Shown piece after piece: positions 1 through 7,041 of a DNA stretch of 26,802 nt. The notes under the pieces are model-generated. The model worked only from the letters and a program-made list of their open reading frames with translations. It searched no databases and was not told the DNA's origin. Both the position numbers and the translations under genes were made by a program. The stretch comes from a virus, in IMG/VR virus record IMGVR_UViG_3300020185_001490, positions 1 to 26,802 of that record. One strand, 5' to 3'. Within the stretch, counting starts at the first letter, position 1. Every line of letters begins with the position of its first letter.

Positions 1-63
1 GTGCTTGAGCAGGCTGTGCTTGTGCTTGAGCAGGTTGTGCTTGTGCTTGAGCAGGTTGTGCTT
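1..63. repeat. 21-bp in-frame tandem repeat, at least 3 copies
   Basis: Three head-to-tail 21-bp units occupy 1-21, 22-42 and 43-63. Copies 2 and 3 are identical and copy 1 differs at one base. Read on the minus strand, each unit encodes a 7-residue Gln/Ala/Pro repeat, and a shorter Gln-Gln-Ala run borders it at 64-90. The array runs off the window, so its full length is unknown. It is coding low-complexity sequence; there are no spacers. Confidence 0.9.
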
Positions 64-1165
64 GTTGCTGTGCTTGTTGCTGTGCATTTTGTACGGGAGC
101 GGCTTGTCCACCGGCTGCCGCAGGTTGTGCTTGGCCTGCACCCTGTGCATCTTTAGCACCTTCTGGAGTCACACCTGCTGTTTTGGTTGCGGCATAACTT
201 CCTTTTCCTAACTTCGTTAAAATTGTTTGATCTAATTTTCCAGTAGTGTTCCATGCATTAGAAAATTCATCAACGATTCCTTTTAACGCCGGTCCATATT
301 CTGCTTCTGGGACACCTTGCATATAGTTTGCTAACCAGTCATTAAGAAACTGCTTCATTGTCTTTGTACCAGCCGCTTCGCCTAAGATACTTTCAAAAAT
401 GTTGTTAAGTTTTAAATAGTTGTTTGGTACTAGTCGATATTTGTTTGGTCTACCTTCAGTTAATACTGTGTAACCTAATTGCTTTAATGTAAAGCCACAT
501 GCTTCTGCAAGTTTATTCAACATATAGATATCATATGCTTCTTGTACGTTTCCTTTAGGAGCCGCACTAGGGTTTTGTGACTGTGTTTGTTGTGCTTGTT
601 TCAGTGGACGTTTTAATTGTCCGATCAGACCCATTGCAAACTTAGGATCTAAATTTTTCTTTAGTACCATCTCTGCTGTCTTAACACCGTTTTCCCATTC
701 AGCACGACCTTGACGATCTTTCATGTAGTTGACTAGTTCTTTAGATAACTCCATTTTTTGCTTTGGATCTTGTATCTTAGACATTTGCTGAGAGATGCCT
801 TTGATGTAATTGTTTGTTGCTTGAACTGCCGCTTGTGCCGCTTTACCGCCGTCACCTTGTGGTCTGGCAGCCTTTGCTTTTGCAGGTGCCGCTGGTGCTG
901 GTGCTTGTGCTGGTGCAGGTTCTGGTACTTCTGTTGGGTCAACGACTTCTCCATCTTTTACAATTAGGCCTGCATCAACCGCAGTTTGAATAGCACCGAG
1001 TGCATCACTTGTAAAATCTTGTAAGAAAATATCTTGTGCTAGAATGTGTTCTTGTGTTTGGCCTGATTGTTTACCAACACTTGATTTAACTCCAGCGGCC
1101 GCTCCTCGACCGAATAGGTTTGACATTACGCCTTCTTCTACTTTCTTTACATCATCGAATTTCAT
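1..1165 (-). CDS. Ala/Gln/Pro-rich phage protein, C-terminus cut by window edge
   Basis: The frame is open from an ATG at 1163-1165 to the window edge, giving about 388 residues with the 3' end missing. An AAGGT Shine-Dalgarno-like stretch lies just upstream. The N-terminus (MKFDDVKKVEEGVMSNLFGR) is followed by a Gly/Ala/Ser stretch. A low-complexity Ala-Pro-Gln-Lys linker lies near residues 85-105, a helical charged middle follows, and a Gln-Ala-Pro tandem repeat makes up the visible C-terminal part. No enzyme motif is visible and I do not recognise the family. It abuts the 79-residue gene upstream with no gap, so the two are probably co-translated. A virion-associated or scaffold-like role is possible but is only a guess from the low-complexity composition. 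The reading frame is sound; the function is unknown. Confidence 0.8.
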   Translation of the reverse strand, partial: MKFDDVKKVEEGVMSNLFGRGAAAGVKSSVGKQSGQTQEHILAQDIFLQDFTSDALGAIQTAVDAGLIVKDGEVVDPTEVPEPAPAQAPAPAAPAKAKAARPQGDGGKAAQAAVQATNNYIKGISQQMSKIQDPKQKMELSKELVNYMKDRQGRAEWENGVKTAEMVLKKNLDPKFAMGLIGQLKRPLKQAQQTQSQNPSAAPKGNVQEAYDIYMLNKLAEACGFTLKQLGYTVLTEGRPNKYRLVPNNYLKLNNIFESILGEAAGTKTMKQFLNDWLANYMQGVPEAEYGPALKGIVDEFSNAWNTTGKLDQTILTKLGKGSYAATKTAGVTPEGAKDAQGAGQAQPAAAGGQAAPVQNAQQQAQQQAQPAQAQAQPAQAQAQPAQA

Positions 1166-1405
1166 TTACTTTACCTTTTTCATTGTCTTAGAAAAGCGAG
1201 ATACGTCTCTGCCTCTAATAGAACTTAATAATTTTTTCTCAAGTAATTCTGCTTGGTCACTATCATAGTGTCGGCTGATATACTCTATAAGATTGATGGC
1301 ACTAGTAATAACATTAGATGCACGAGACTCTACCATATCTGGAATATTTCTATTCGCTCCAATAGTTTCAAGTTCTTCTAACAGGCTTCGTGTTTTCTTT
1401 TGCAT
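1166..1405 (-). CDS. Small conserved-looking phage protein, 79 aa
   Basis: A 79-residue, charged, mainly helical protein with no signal peptide or membrane segment. The ATG at 1403-1405 is preceded by a strong AGGTAGG ribosome binding site. Its TAA stop (1166-1168) directly abuts the ATG of the next gene (1163-1165), so the two are almost certainly translated together. The helicase gp41 gene ends 23 bp upstream. The C-terminus is basic (RGRDVSRFSKTMKKVK). No catalytic motif is visible and the function is unknown. The ribosome binding site and the packing make it a convincing gene. Confidence 0.8.
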   Translation of the reverse strand: MQKKTRSLLEELETIGANRNIPDMVESRASNVITSAINLIEYISRHYDSDQAELLEKKLLSSIRGRDVSRFSKTMKKVK

Positions 1406-1428
1406 ATTATTACCTACCTCGTATGTAT

Positions 1429-2859
1429 TTAGTCTTTATTGTTAACTTGCAATGAATTTAACAGTGATTTCAGTTTAGTATTCGTTTCTACACCTTTTAC
1501 TGCTTTAGTGGGCGGTTCTAGTTGCTCTTGCACTGCTCTATCTACTTGTCCAACTTGTGATGTTGTCTTAAATTTATCCATAAGTGCTTGTGCTGAAGGC
1601 TGTGCTTGACTTGCGATTGACAATGTATCGTCTACATCAGGATCACTGATACGCATTGTATTGATATCATATTCTAAGTCAATCTTTTGACCTACGCCTG
1701 TAGATGAACGTGACTTCATACACTGAAGTTGATACTTCCCACGTTCTCTCATACTACGTGATGTAAAGATACCAAATACATTATCTGCTGTATTGATTTT
1801 ACTGATACCACCTGCAATATGACTGTGATCAAACTCAATTTCTTCTACAGCACTTCTGTTTAACTGTGATGCTGTTACTAGAACAATGTTTAATTCCTGT
1901 GCTAAGTTACGTAGTTCTTCTGATACATACTTGTCTTTAATAAATTGATCGTTAGGGCTTACTTTAACTGATACAGGCATCACAAGATCCAAGTAGTCAA
2001 CCATAACAAAGTCAACTTTGATTCCTGTTTGAATCTGTACTTCTTTTAAGTAAGAACGAATGTCATTGACATTGCTTTGTGCCGCTAATGCTTTGACACG
2101 ATACTGTCCCATCTTCTTAGAAGCCATTCTGACTTTAAGAGCAGTGTTGTCAATGTCTTTACGAATATCTTTTGTACTCATGGAAGTCTGCATTGCATCA
2201 GTCCTCAATGATGTCAATTCTTCTGACAATTCTAATGTGATATAGACTCCACTAAGACCTTGTGACAACCAGTTAAGAGCAAGATTCATCATCAACAATG
2301 ATTTACCTGAACCTGAGCCACCAGCAAAGATATTCAATTCTTGTCTGGACATACCACCATATAATAGTCTATCCATTTGACCCCAGCCAGTACTGACTTG
2401 ACCACCTTGATTATAGTATTTGTTCAGACGAGCCGCTGGGTCTTCAAAGTAATCTGTTCCCATATCTCGTTGCAGAGAGATTTGTACTGCATCTTTAATA
2501 AGTTTTTCAACAGGGCCAAAATCACCCTTCTCTAACAAGTCTGCTGAAGACATAATTGCTCTTTCAAGTTCTTGTCTACGAGTAAACGATTCAAACTCAT
2601 TAAGAAACCAGTCTGAATGTAATTCATCTAAGTCTTCAACTGCTTCGATTAATTCACCTGTCGTTGCTTTTATTTGTGTTGTGTTAGGCAAGATGCCATA
2701 CTGTATAGTATGCTCAACCATGAACTCAGCCACAGGCCTTAGTTTACGATCAAAGTTTTCTGGGTTGAATATATTAGTGACACGCACATATAACTCTGCG
2801 TTTGTCACTATCATTCGCAAGAAAAGTTCTTGCACTTCTGCATTAAATTCTTTTAGCAA
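1429..2859 (-). CDS. 41: Replicative DNA helicase, T4 gp41 / DnaB family
   Basis: Hexameric 5'-3' helicase of the T4-type replisome, working on the lagging strand with primase gp61. It has 476 residues, almost exactly the length of T4 gp41 (475). The N-terminal helical domain (about 1-150) is followed by a RecA-like motor. Walker A is GGSGSGKS (180-187), the catalytic Glu is in TLELSEE (E210), Walker B is VMVDYLDLV (D288), and a SQLNR sensor lies at 331-335, which is typical of DnaB. The start is TTG at 2857-2859 with a GAGGA ribosome binding site about 9 nt upstream. It overlaps the end of the primase gene by 17 bp, so the pair is translationally coupled. The C-terminal 60-70 residues are Gln/Lys/Thr-rich and look flexible. 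The identification is secure. Confidence 0.96.
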   Translation of the reverse strand: MLKEFNAEVQELFLRMIVTNAELYVRVTNIFNPENFDRKLRPVAEFMVEHTIQYGILPNTTQIKATTGELIEAVEDLDELHSDWFLNEFESFTRRQELERAIMSSADLLEKGDFGPVEKLIKDAVQISLQRDMGTDYFEDPAARLNKYYNQGGQVSTGWGQMDRLLYGGMSRQELNIFAGGSGSGKSLLMMNLALNWLSQGLSGVYITLELSEELTSLRTDAMQTSMSTKDIRKDIDNTALKVRMASKKMGQYRVKALAAQSNVNDIRSYLKEVQIQTGIKVDFVMVDYLDLVMPVSVKVSPNDQFIKDKYVSEELRNLAQELNIVLVTASQLNRSAVEEIEFDHSHIAGGISKINTADNVFGIFTSRSMRERGKYQLQCMKSRSSTGVGQKIDLEYDINTMRISDPDVDDTLSIASQAQPSAQALMDKFKTTSQVGQVDRAVQEQLEPPTKAVKGVETNTKLKSLLNSLQVNNKD

Positions 2860-3817
2860 TTTTAGTCCTCATCATTTCTATTTTAATTTTACTGGAGGTT
2901 GCACACTCAAGTATACTTAGTAGTGTAGCCAGCCTTCCATATTTTATCAATGCATCATTTGCATCTTTTATATCATCTGCCCAGTTAGGCAATGATACGT
3001 CAAACCCTAGTTCTAATGCTCTATCGCATATCTCTAATCCTGTCTTGTCCTGATCTGGAACAACAATAATTCTTTTACCCAACTTCTTCAACACACCAAC
3101 TTGATTATCGTTGATTGTATTGTGAGTCAATGCACAACCATTCATTGAGATGGCGTCAAAGATTCCCTCGAATACTAAACACACTTCCCAATCAGGCTTT
3201 TGCAAGTCGATACCAAACACATACCCTGGCTGTTGATCATTAATAAACTTAGGTACTCTATTGTCTAAGTATCTGCTTGTACTACCTACAACTTTGTTTT
3301 CATATGTGTAAGGTATAATCAATCGTTGAGAGTTTCTACCTTCTTCATTGGGTGTGACTAAAAAAGGATAATCATTGTGTGTCATGCCTCGTGTTGCAAG
3401 ATAGTCAATGTAAACTTTATGTGCTGGGTTAGCAGTATAAATCAATTCACCTATAGGCATTTCTTGTTCTTTAAACGTAGGCACTGTATGTTGTTTCTTT
3501 TTAGTTAAAATAGAATCAAGCAAGTCTTTGTGTTGTAATGAATGCAAAGACCATTTGTTAATGTCTGAGTCATCCATGCCACACCAGCCTAAGAATCTAC
3601 GACAATTTCTGCTGATGTTTCTGCCTAATTTAAATCCACATTTAAAGTTACAGTTAAAACAATGATACTGCCAATTGTCGCCATCTTGTTTGATACCGCC
3701 TCGTCCACGTTTGTCTACACTATGCCCATTATGAATACAGCACGGAGCATTGAACGAAGTCCAACCACTCTGCGTCTGTTTCTTTTTGCCAGGGACAACT
3801 GTAAGTATATCAAACAT
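2843..3817 (-). CDS. 61: DNA primase, T4 gp61 family
   Basis: Makes RNA primers for lagging-strand synthesis together with gp41. It has 324 residues (T4 gp61 has 342). The N-terminal zinc-binding domain has Cys26/Cys27, His29/His32 and Cys53-x2-Cys56. A TOPRIM catalytic fold follows: Glu217 in LVFEGIFDAIS, the DxD of VVPDQDKTG (D255, D257), and a downstream acidic DDIKDANDAL (281-290). The stop overlaps the helicase start by 17 bp. Upstream is a promoter with its -10 only 7 nt from the ATG and no Shine-Dalgarno sequence, so the message may be leaderless. The identification is secure. Confidence 0.95.
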   Translation of the reverse strand: MFDILTVVPGKKKQTQSGWTSFNAPCCIHNGHSVDKRGRGGIKQDGDNWQYHCFNCNFKCGFKLGRNISRNCRRFLGWCGMDDSDINKWSLHSLQHKDLLDSILTKKKQHTVPTFKEQEMPIGELIYTANPAHKVYIDYLATRGMTHNDYPFLVTPNEEGRNSQRLIIPYTYENKVVGSTSRYLDNRVPKFINDQQPGYVFGIDLQKPDWEVCLVFEGIFDAISMNGCALTHNTINDNQVGVLKKLGKRIIVVPDQDKTGLEICDRALELGFDVSLPNWADDIKDANDALIKYGRLATLLSILECATSSKIKIEMMRTKIAKRI

Positions 3818-3824
3818 ATCTGAT

Positions 3825-3853
3825 ATTATATACGAAAGAGAGTGTTAAAACAA
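3825..3853 (-). promoter_or_regulatory. Sigma-70-type promoter for primase/helicase, leaderless geometry
   Basis: On the minus strand, TTGTTT (3848-3853), a 17-bp spacer and a perfect TATAAT (3825-3830). The primase ATG begins 7 nt after the -10 box, at the expected transcription start. A TTACC pentamer lies 8 nt upstream of the -35, as at two other promoters in this window (offset by 1 nt). Confidence 0.65.
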
Positions 3854-3867
3854 GTAATCAGGGTAAC

Positions 3868-4587
3868 TTATCTTGCCAAAAGAGTGACTATATTACCCAC
3901 ATTTGCTTCGAACTTAATTCTAATAAATGGATGATAGCCTGTCATTGTATAACCAATAGTTGATGATTCGCTGTTGCCGTTTGCGGCATTGCCATATCGA
4001 TATGAATTGATATCATAGTAGTCTGAATCAACTAGTGTTGATCCTTGCAATGTTACGTTACCAACATAATTTTCATAATCAATTGATGCTGTTAAGACAC
4101 CACTATTTTGTGTGTTGATCACACTTGAGAAAAATGTAACTGCTTCAGAGTTTGCATTTGCGTTTGCATTTGGAAGTGTCTGATCATTTGGTATTGTAAC
4201 AAGTTGAGAAGGAACAAAAGAAGGTAACACAGAGTCAACGATATTTAAATCACCTCTTGCTCCTGCCTTAGAATCTACAAAAACAGGTAAGTTTAGATTA
4301 GCACTAGGATATTCTAAAGAGTAATAACATTTTTGAGAGTCTATTGCTTCAATATCTGCGGCAGACGTGTTTAACACAAAAATACCATTGATATCAAGTA
4401 CCGGATCTAATGCCTTTCTGAAAAGGATTTCGGTTCCATCTGAATTAATGGCTCTAAAGGATATTTGCTCATTTGCTGTAGCAATAGCAGACAGATCAAC
4501 CGGCTTCTGTTCCTGATTCAGAAACTGAAATTGTAGTTGGTTGTCAACGCCTTTGTTTAACGTTAGTGGTTTTGCATAAATTGGCAT
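3868..4587 (-). CDS. Putative virion structural protein, 239 aa
   Basis: An Asn/Ser/Ala-rich, beta-strand-predicted protein with no cysteine-based active site or signal peptide. I chose the ATG at 4585-4587 because GAGGA sits 7-8 nt upstream. The open frame continues 60 codons further 5', but that extension has no ribosome binding site and a composition unlike the rest. The N-terminus (MPIYAKPLTLNKG) and the alternating beta pattern resemble N-terminal domains of phage baseplate or receptor-binding attachment proteins (BppU-like); this is a weak, by-eye resemblance. The C-terminal half has Asn-Ala repeats and a Tyr/Asn/Gly-rich segment of the kind seen in tail appendage proteins. A late-type promoter motif lies about 105 bp upstream, which fits a virion role. 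Confidence 0.6.
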   Translation of the reverse strand: MPIYAKPLTLNKGVDNQLQFQFLNQEQKPVDLSAIATANEQISFRAINSDGTEILFRKALDPVLDINGIFVLNTSAADIEAIDSQKCYYSLEYPSANLNLPVFVDSKAGARGDLNIVDSVLPSFVPSQLVTIPNDQTLPNANANANSEAVTFFSSVINTQNSGVLTASIDYENYVGNVTLQGSTLVDSDYYDINSYRYGNAANGNSESSTIGYTMTGYHPFIRIKFEANVGNIVTLLAR

Positions 4588-4690
4588 ATATTTCCTCGGG
4601 CTTGTGCCTGATAAAACCACAACGATTTGTCTGACTGTATATGTATAAACTGATGTAGTGTACGACACAAATTCTTCTCTCCTGTTCTTA

Positions 4691-4698
4691 TATTTATC
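4691..4698 (-). promoter_or_regulatory. Candidate T4-type late promoter (GATAAATA)
   Basis: The minus-strand octamer GATAAATA differs from the T4 late consensus TATAAATA at its first base and has no -35. It would start transcription about 95-100 nt before the putative virion gene at 4587. AT-rich DNA can produce this by chance, so confidence is moderate. Confidence 0.4.
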
Positions 4699-4740
4699 TC
4701 TACGGCTTTTAACTAGGAAAATATCTACCCATTTTTTTAT

Positions 4741-5145
4741 ATGGTAAATACTATTGTGAAAACACAAACACCAGCAGAATTCTTCATTAAACTATCTGAA
4801 ACTCACCCGTTTATAACGGTTGTCCAGTATGCTGGACAGGATTATGTAGGCATTGTTCAGAACCGTGATGATCTAGTTACAACTATCTATGACTATGGTG
4901 CTATTGCTGATTCACAATTAAAAGAAAAATTCTTAGAGTTAGGTGATGTGTGGTGGTGGGAAAGTAATCGTCAAATCCCTATTCATTTGTTTCTAAAGCA
5001 AGAGTGGATACTTTTCAAACCGTTCTTAAGAACATTCAACAACAAGTCACTTACGTTATTACACGGACCTATTGTCAGTATGACTGACTTTCAGAAGAAA
5101 AGAGTTAAGAGGAAGACGATAACGCTTGTGAAGCGATCTTATTAG
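4741..5145 (+). CDS. Uncharacterised phage protein on the opposite strand, 134 aa
   Basis: One of only two convincing plus-strand genes. The soluble protein is rich in Trp and aromatics (LGDVWWWESNRQIPIHLFLK at about 66-85) and ends in a strongly basic tail (KKRVKRKTITLVKRSY). This resembles, from memory, short conserved proteins of marine T4-like phages; I know of no function. No convincing Shine-Dalgarno lies before the ATG at 4741; an in-frame GTG at 4756 is an alternative. Its last 41 bp overlap the 3' end of the deformylase gene on the other strand, so the two transcripts converge tail to tail. The sensible composition and strand switch favour a real gene; the function is unknown. Confidence 0.65.
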   Translation: MVNTIVKTQTPAEFFIKLSETHPFITVVQYAGQDYVGIVQNRDDLVTTIYDYGAIADSQLKEKFLELGDVWWWESNRQIPIHLFLKQEWILFKPFLRTFNNKSLTLLHGPIVSMTDFQKKRVKRKTITLVKRSY

Positions 5146-5659
5146 CAAGTTTCTGTTTTAATCTTACTGCCTTTGCTCTACGTTTTTTAGCAAGACTCAA
5201 ACTTAATTCACCACAACGTTCATCAAACGTTACTCCAAGCAAATGATCATATTCATGTAAGAACACTCTTGCTTTAAGCCCTTCTAGTTTTTGTTTGTTG
5301 ACCCACTCTCCAGTTGATACTTGGTATGATACTAATGCTTCAGGATTACGTTTAACATGTAACCACAAGTTAGGAAAACTCAAGCAACCTTCTAAGTAAA
5401 TTTCCTTGTCACCCATGAGTTCGTCAATCTTTGGATTGATAACAGCAATCAAATTCTCATCTGTGCCCATGATGAATATGTTTTTCATTACTCCACATTG
5501 TGGTGCGGCTAAGCCTATTCCCTGTGTAGCAGGGTTGAGCATAATCTTTGTCATTGCAGTAATTAATTCAGTTGGATCACCATCTGCTTTAAAGTTCCAA
5601 TCTTCGCACTGTTGTTTTAACAGAGGATTACTTTCTGTTATTAGTTTTAGGTCTTCCAT
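5105..5659 (-). CDS. def: Peptide deformylase
   Basis: Removes the N-terminal formyl group from nascent proteins; a metalloenzyme. All three family motifs are intact: GIGLAAPQ (47-54), EGCLSFP (90-96, metal-ligand Cys92) and HEYDHLLG (135-142, ligands His135 and His139, catalytic Glu136). At 184 residues it is as long as bacterial enzymes and carries a basic Lys/Arg/Ala C-terminal tail that viral deformylases often lack. The ATG (5657-5659) overlaps the TAA stop of the upstream gene (TAATG), so translation is coupled. Marine phages are known to carry def; those characterised act on host photosynthetic or other abundant proteins. The target here is unknown. Confidence 0.95.
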   Translation of the reverse strand: MEDLKLITESNPLLKQQCEDWNFKADGDPTELITAMTKIMLNPATQGIGLAAPQCGVMKNIFIMGTDENLIAVINPKIDELMGDKEIYLEGCLSFPNLWLHVKRNPEALVSYQVSTGEWVNKQKLEGLKARVFLHEYDHLLGVTFDERCGELSLSLAKKRRAKAVRLKQKLANKIASQALSSSS

Positions 5660-5934
5660 TAATGTGACTGCCTCAGGTATTCATTATATAATGCAGTACC
5701 TGTAAGATGTTCGCCTATTATTTCTTTCTCTCCAGTAAAAATATACTCTCTTTCAATAACACCATCGTTAAATTCAACATCTAGTACTCGTAGTTCATCA
5801 CCTGATCTATCTGGACGTGTTTCATACCACAGTGATGTAAAAGGATGGGCATGTACAGATTTAACACCTTTTGCCCATTCTTCAGCCTCTAGTATTATCC
5901 TCTGCCTTTCTACTACGTTATCATACTGTCCCAT
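5659..5934 (-). CDS. Uncharacterised small protein, 91 aa
   Basis: A soluble acidic 91-residue protein with no known motif. The ATG at 5932-5934 has a good AGGAG ribosome binding site located inside the last codons of the upstream gene. It begins 1 bp after that gene's stop and ends overlapping the deformylase start. The middle (LRVLDVEFNDGVIEREYIF) looks like a beta hairpin. It is probably a real gene because of the packing and the ribosome binding site. Function unknown. Confidence 0.75.
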   Translation of the reverse strand: MGQYDNVVERQRIILEAEEWAKGVKSVHAHPFTSLWYETRPDRSGDELRVLDVEFNDGVIEREYIFTGEKEIIGEHLTGTALYNEYLRQSH

Positions 5935-5935
5935 A

Positions 5936-6499
5936 TTATGCTCCTAATAAATTCATGTGTACCACAACTAACTGTGCGTATGCTATGGCATGTGATTTTT
6001 TGAATGTATATCCTTCGTCTACATTTTCCCACACACTAGTACTTATTTCTTTAAATGTCTTTCCTATTAAATGTTTCTTGCCTGGTCTCATAACTGCTAA
6101 GAACATAGCAAGTCTAGGGATAGAATTAATATCTTCAGGCATCTGTTGTAATGTATCGAATTGTTTTCCCAAGTGAATTAACTGTTCGACAAATGCTTTG
6201 TCTTTTAATTTACTCCAATCAGGATCTCCCATTAATTGTACTAAATGCATTTCATTATGTACTCTACTATAGATGTTCACATTAAGCAAATCAAGTTTAA
6301 AGTACCCTCTTGCATCTGCTTCTTTGTAATCTAGTGAACACATATCATTGATAGGGTCATAGGGTGCCTCTGTGATATAAACACCCGTAGGGTGCTTTCT
6401 AATAGGTTCTACGTTACGCATTGCGGCTGGGATATGATTGATTAAAGCCAGAATTTTATCTCTGTCTCCAAAATCTATATCAATATCCGAATCTATCAA
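5936..6499 (-). CDS. Miniature DNA polymerase III alpha (DnaE/PolC)-like protein, 187 aa
   Basis: By motif order it resembles a condensed C-family polymerase catalytic core. An N-terminal DIDIDF (5-10, followed by GDRD) matches the two-aspartate active-site motif of DnaE. A HPTGVYI segment (36-42) resembles the H-A-G-V-V-I stretch that follows in DnaE. FKLDLL (67-72, Asp70) matches the KFDFLG motif carrying the third catalytic Asp. MRPG (137-140) matches the FRPG loop, and FKKSHAIAYA (166-175) matches the finger motif with its K-S-H-x-x-A-Y core. DnaE is over 1,100 residues, so PHP, most of the fingers, the beta-binding and the OB domains are absent. The start is TTG overlapping the TGA stop of the exonuclease gene. 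It may be a repair enzyme, a regulator or a relic; activity is unproven. Confidence 0.65.
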   Translation of the reverse strand: MIDSDIDIDFGDRDKILALINHIPAAMRNVEPIRKHPTGVYITEAPYDPINDMCSLDYKEADARGYFKLDLLNVNIYSRVHNEMHLVQLMGDPDWSKLKDKAFVEQLIHLGKQFDTLQQMPEDINSIPRLAMFLAVMRPGKKHLIGKTFKEISTSVWENVDEGYTFKKSHAIAYAQLVVVHMNLLGA

Positions 6500-7041
6500 A
6501 CTTGAATCCCTGCTTCTATTAATTTTTTATATCCTCTTTGCACAACGATTGCTTGATGCTCTGCATCTTCTACAGCCTTGTGTGATGTTACTGCGGCTCC
6601 GTCTTTAAGTGAGACATTAGTTAGATCATAGATTGTTCTACAATCTCTTACTGACCAGAAACGCCATGGATTAGACATGCCTAACTGAGTGAAAGCATTT
6701 TCAGCGATAACAACATCAAAAATAGAACCATTAGCCCAAATTGCTCTGCGGTTCCAACAAAATTTGTAGAGTTGATCCATAGCATCTTTAAATGATACTC
6801 TACCCTGGTCGCCCATTGCTTCATTTATTGCATCCTCTGATTGTTTGCCCCACCACTCTAAAGTTTCAGGGTCAATGTGTCTATCAAACTCTTCTGTTTG
6901 TTCATCTATTGTGGGTCTGATTTCTAATCGTTCTACAACACCACTGCCTTTAGGGTCGAATCGTACTGCTCCAATTGTTAATATGACACAGTTAGGTTGA
7001 GTACTCAACGTCTCCATATCTATCATCACATCATTTGCCAT
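6496..7041 (-). CDS. dexA: DnaQ-fold 3'-5' exonuclease, T4 DexA-like
   Basis: Predicted DEDDh exonuclease that degrades ssDNA or RNA 3' ends with two metal ions. ExoI is MIDMETL (Asp8, Glu10), ExoII is NGSIFD (Asn104, Asp109) and ExoIII is HKAVEDA (His154, Asp159). The LEWWGKQSEDA segment (61-71) and the FWSVRDCRT segment (128-136) match features of T4 DexA and related Rv2179c-like nucleases. It has 181 residues against 227 in T4. The ATG at 7039-7041 has GGAG 6 nt upstream, inside the end of the radical SAM gene, which it overlaps by 11 bp. Its TGA stop overlaps the TTG start of the DnaE-like gene, so an exonuclease and a polymerase-like protein are translationally linked. Confidence 0.85.
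   Translation of the reverse strand: MANDVMIDMETLSTQPNCVILTIGAVRFDPKGSGVVERLEIRPTIDEQTEEFDRHIDPETLEWWGKQSEDAINEAMGDQGRVSFKDAMDQLYKFCWNRRAIWANGSIFDVVIAENAFTQLGMSNPWRFWSVRDCRTIYDLTNVSLKDGAAVTSHKAVEDAEHQAIVVQRGYKKLIEAGIQV

Noticed and set aside
1-63. Short direct repeats resembling a CRISPR array
   Set aside because: The units are contiguous with no spacers and keep one reading frame; they are coding tandem repeats.
733-967. Overlapping short ORFs on both strands around 733-967
   Set aside because: Both are shadows of the continuous minus-strand frame running from 1165 to the window edge.
4588-4767. N-terminal 60-codon extension of the virion protein gene
   Set aside because: A strong ribosome binding site sits before the ATG at 4587; the extension has none and covers the likely promoter.
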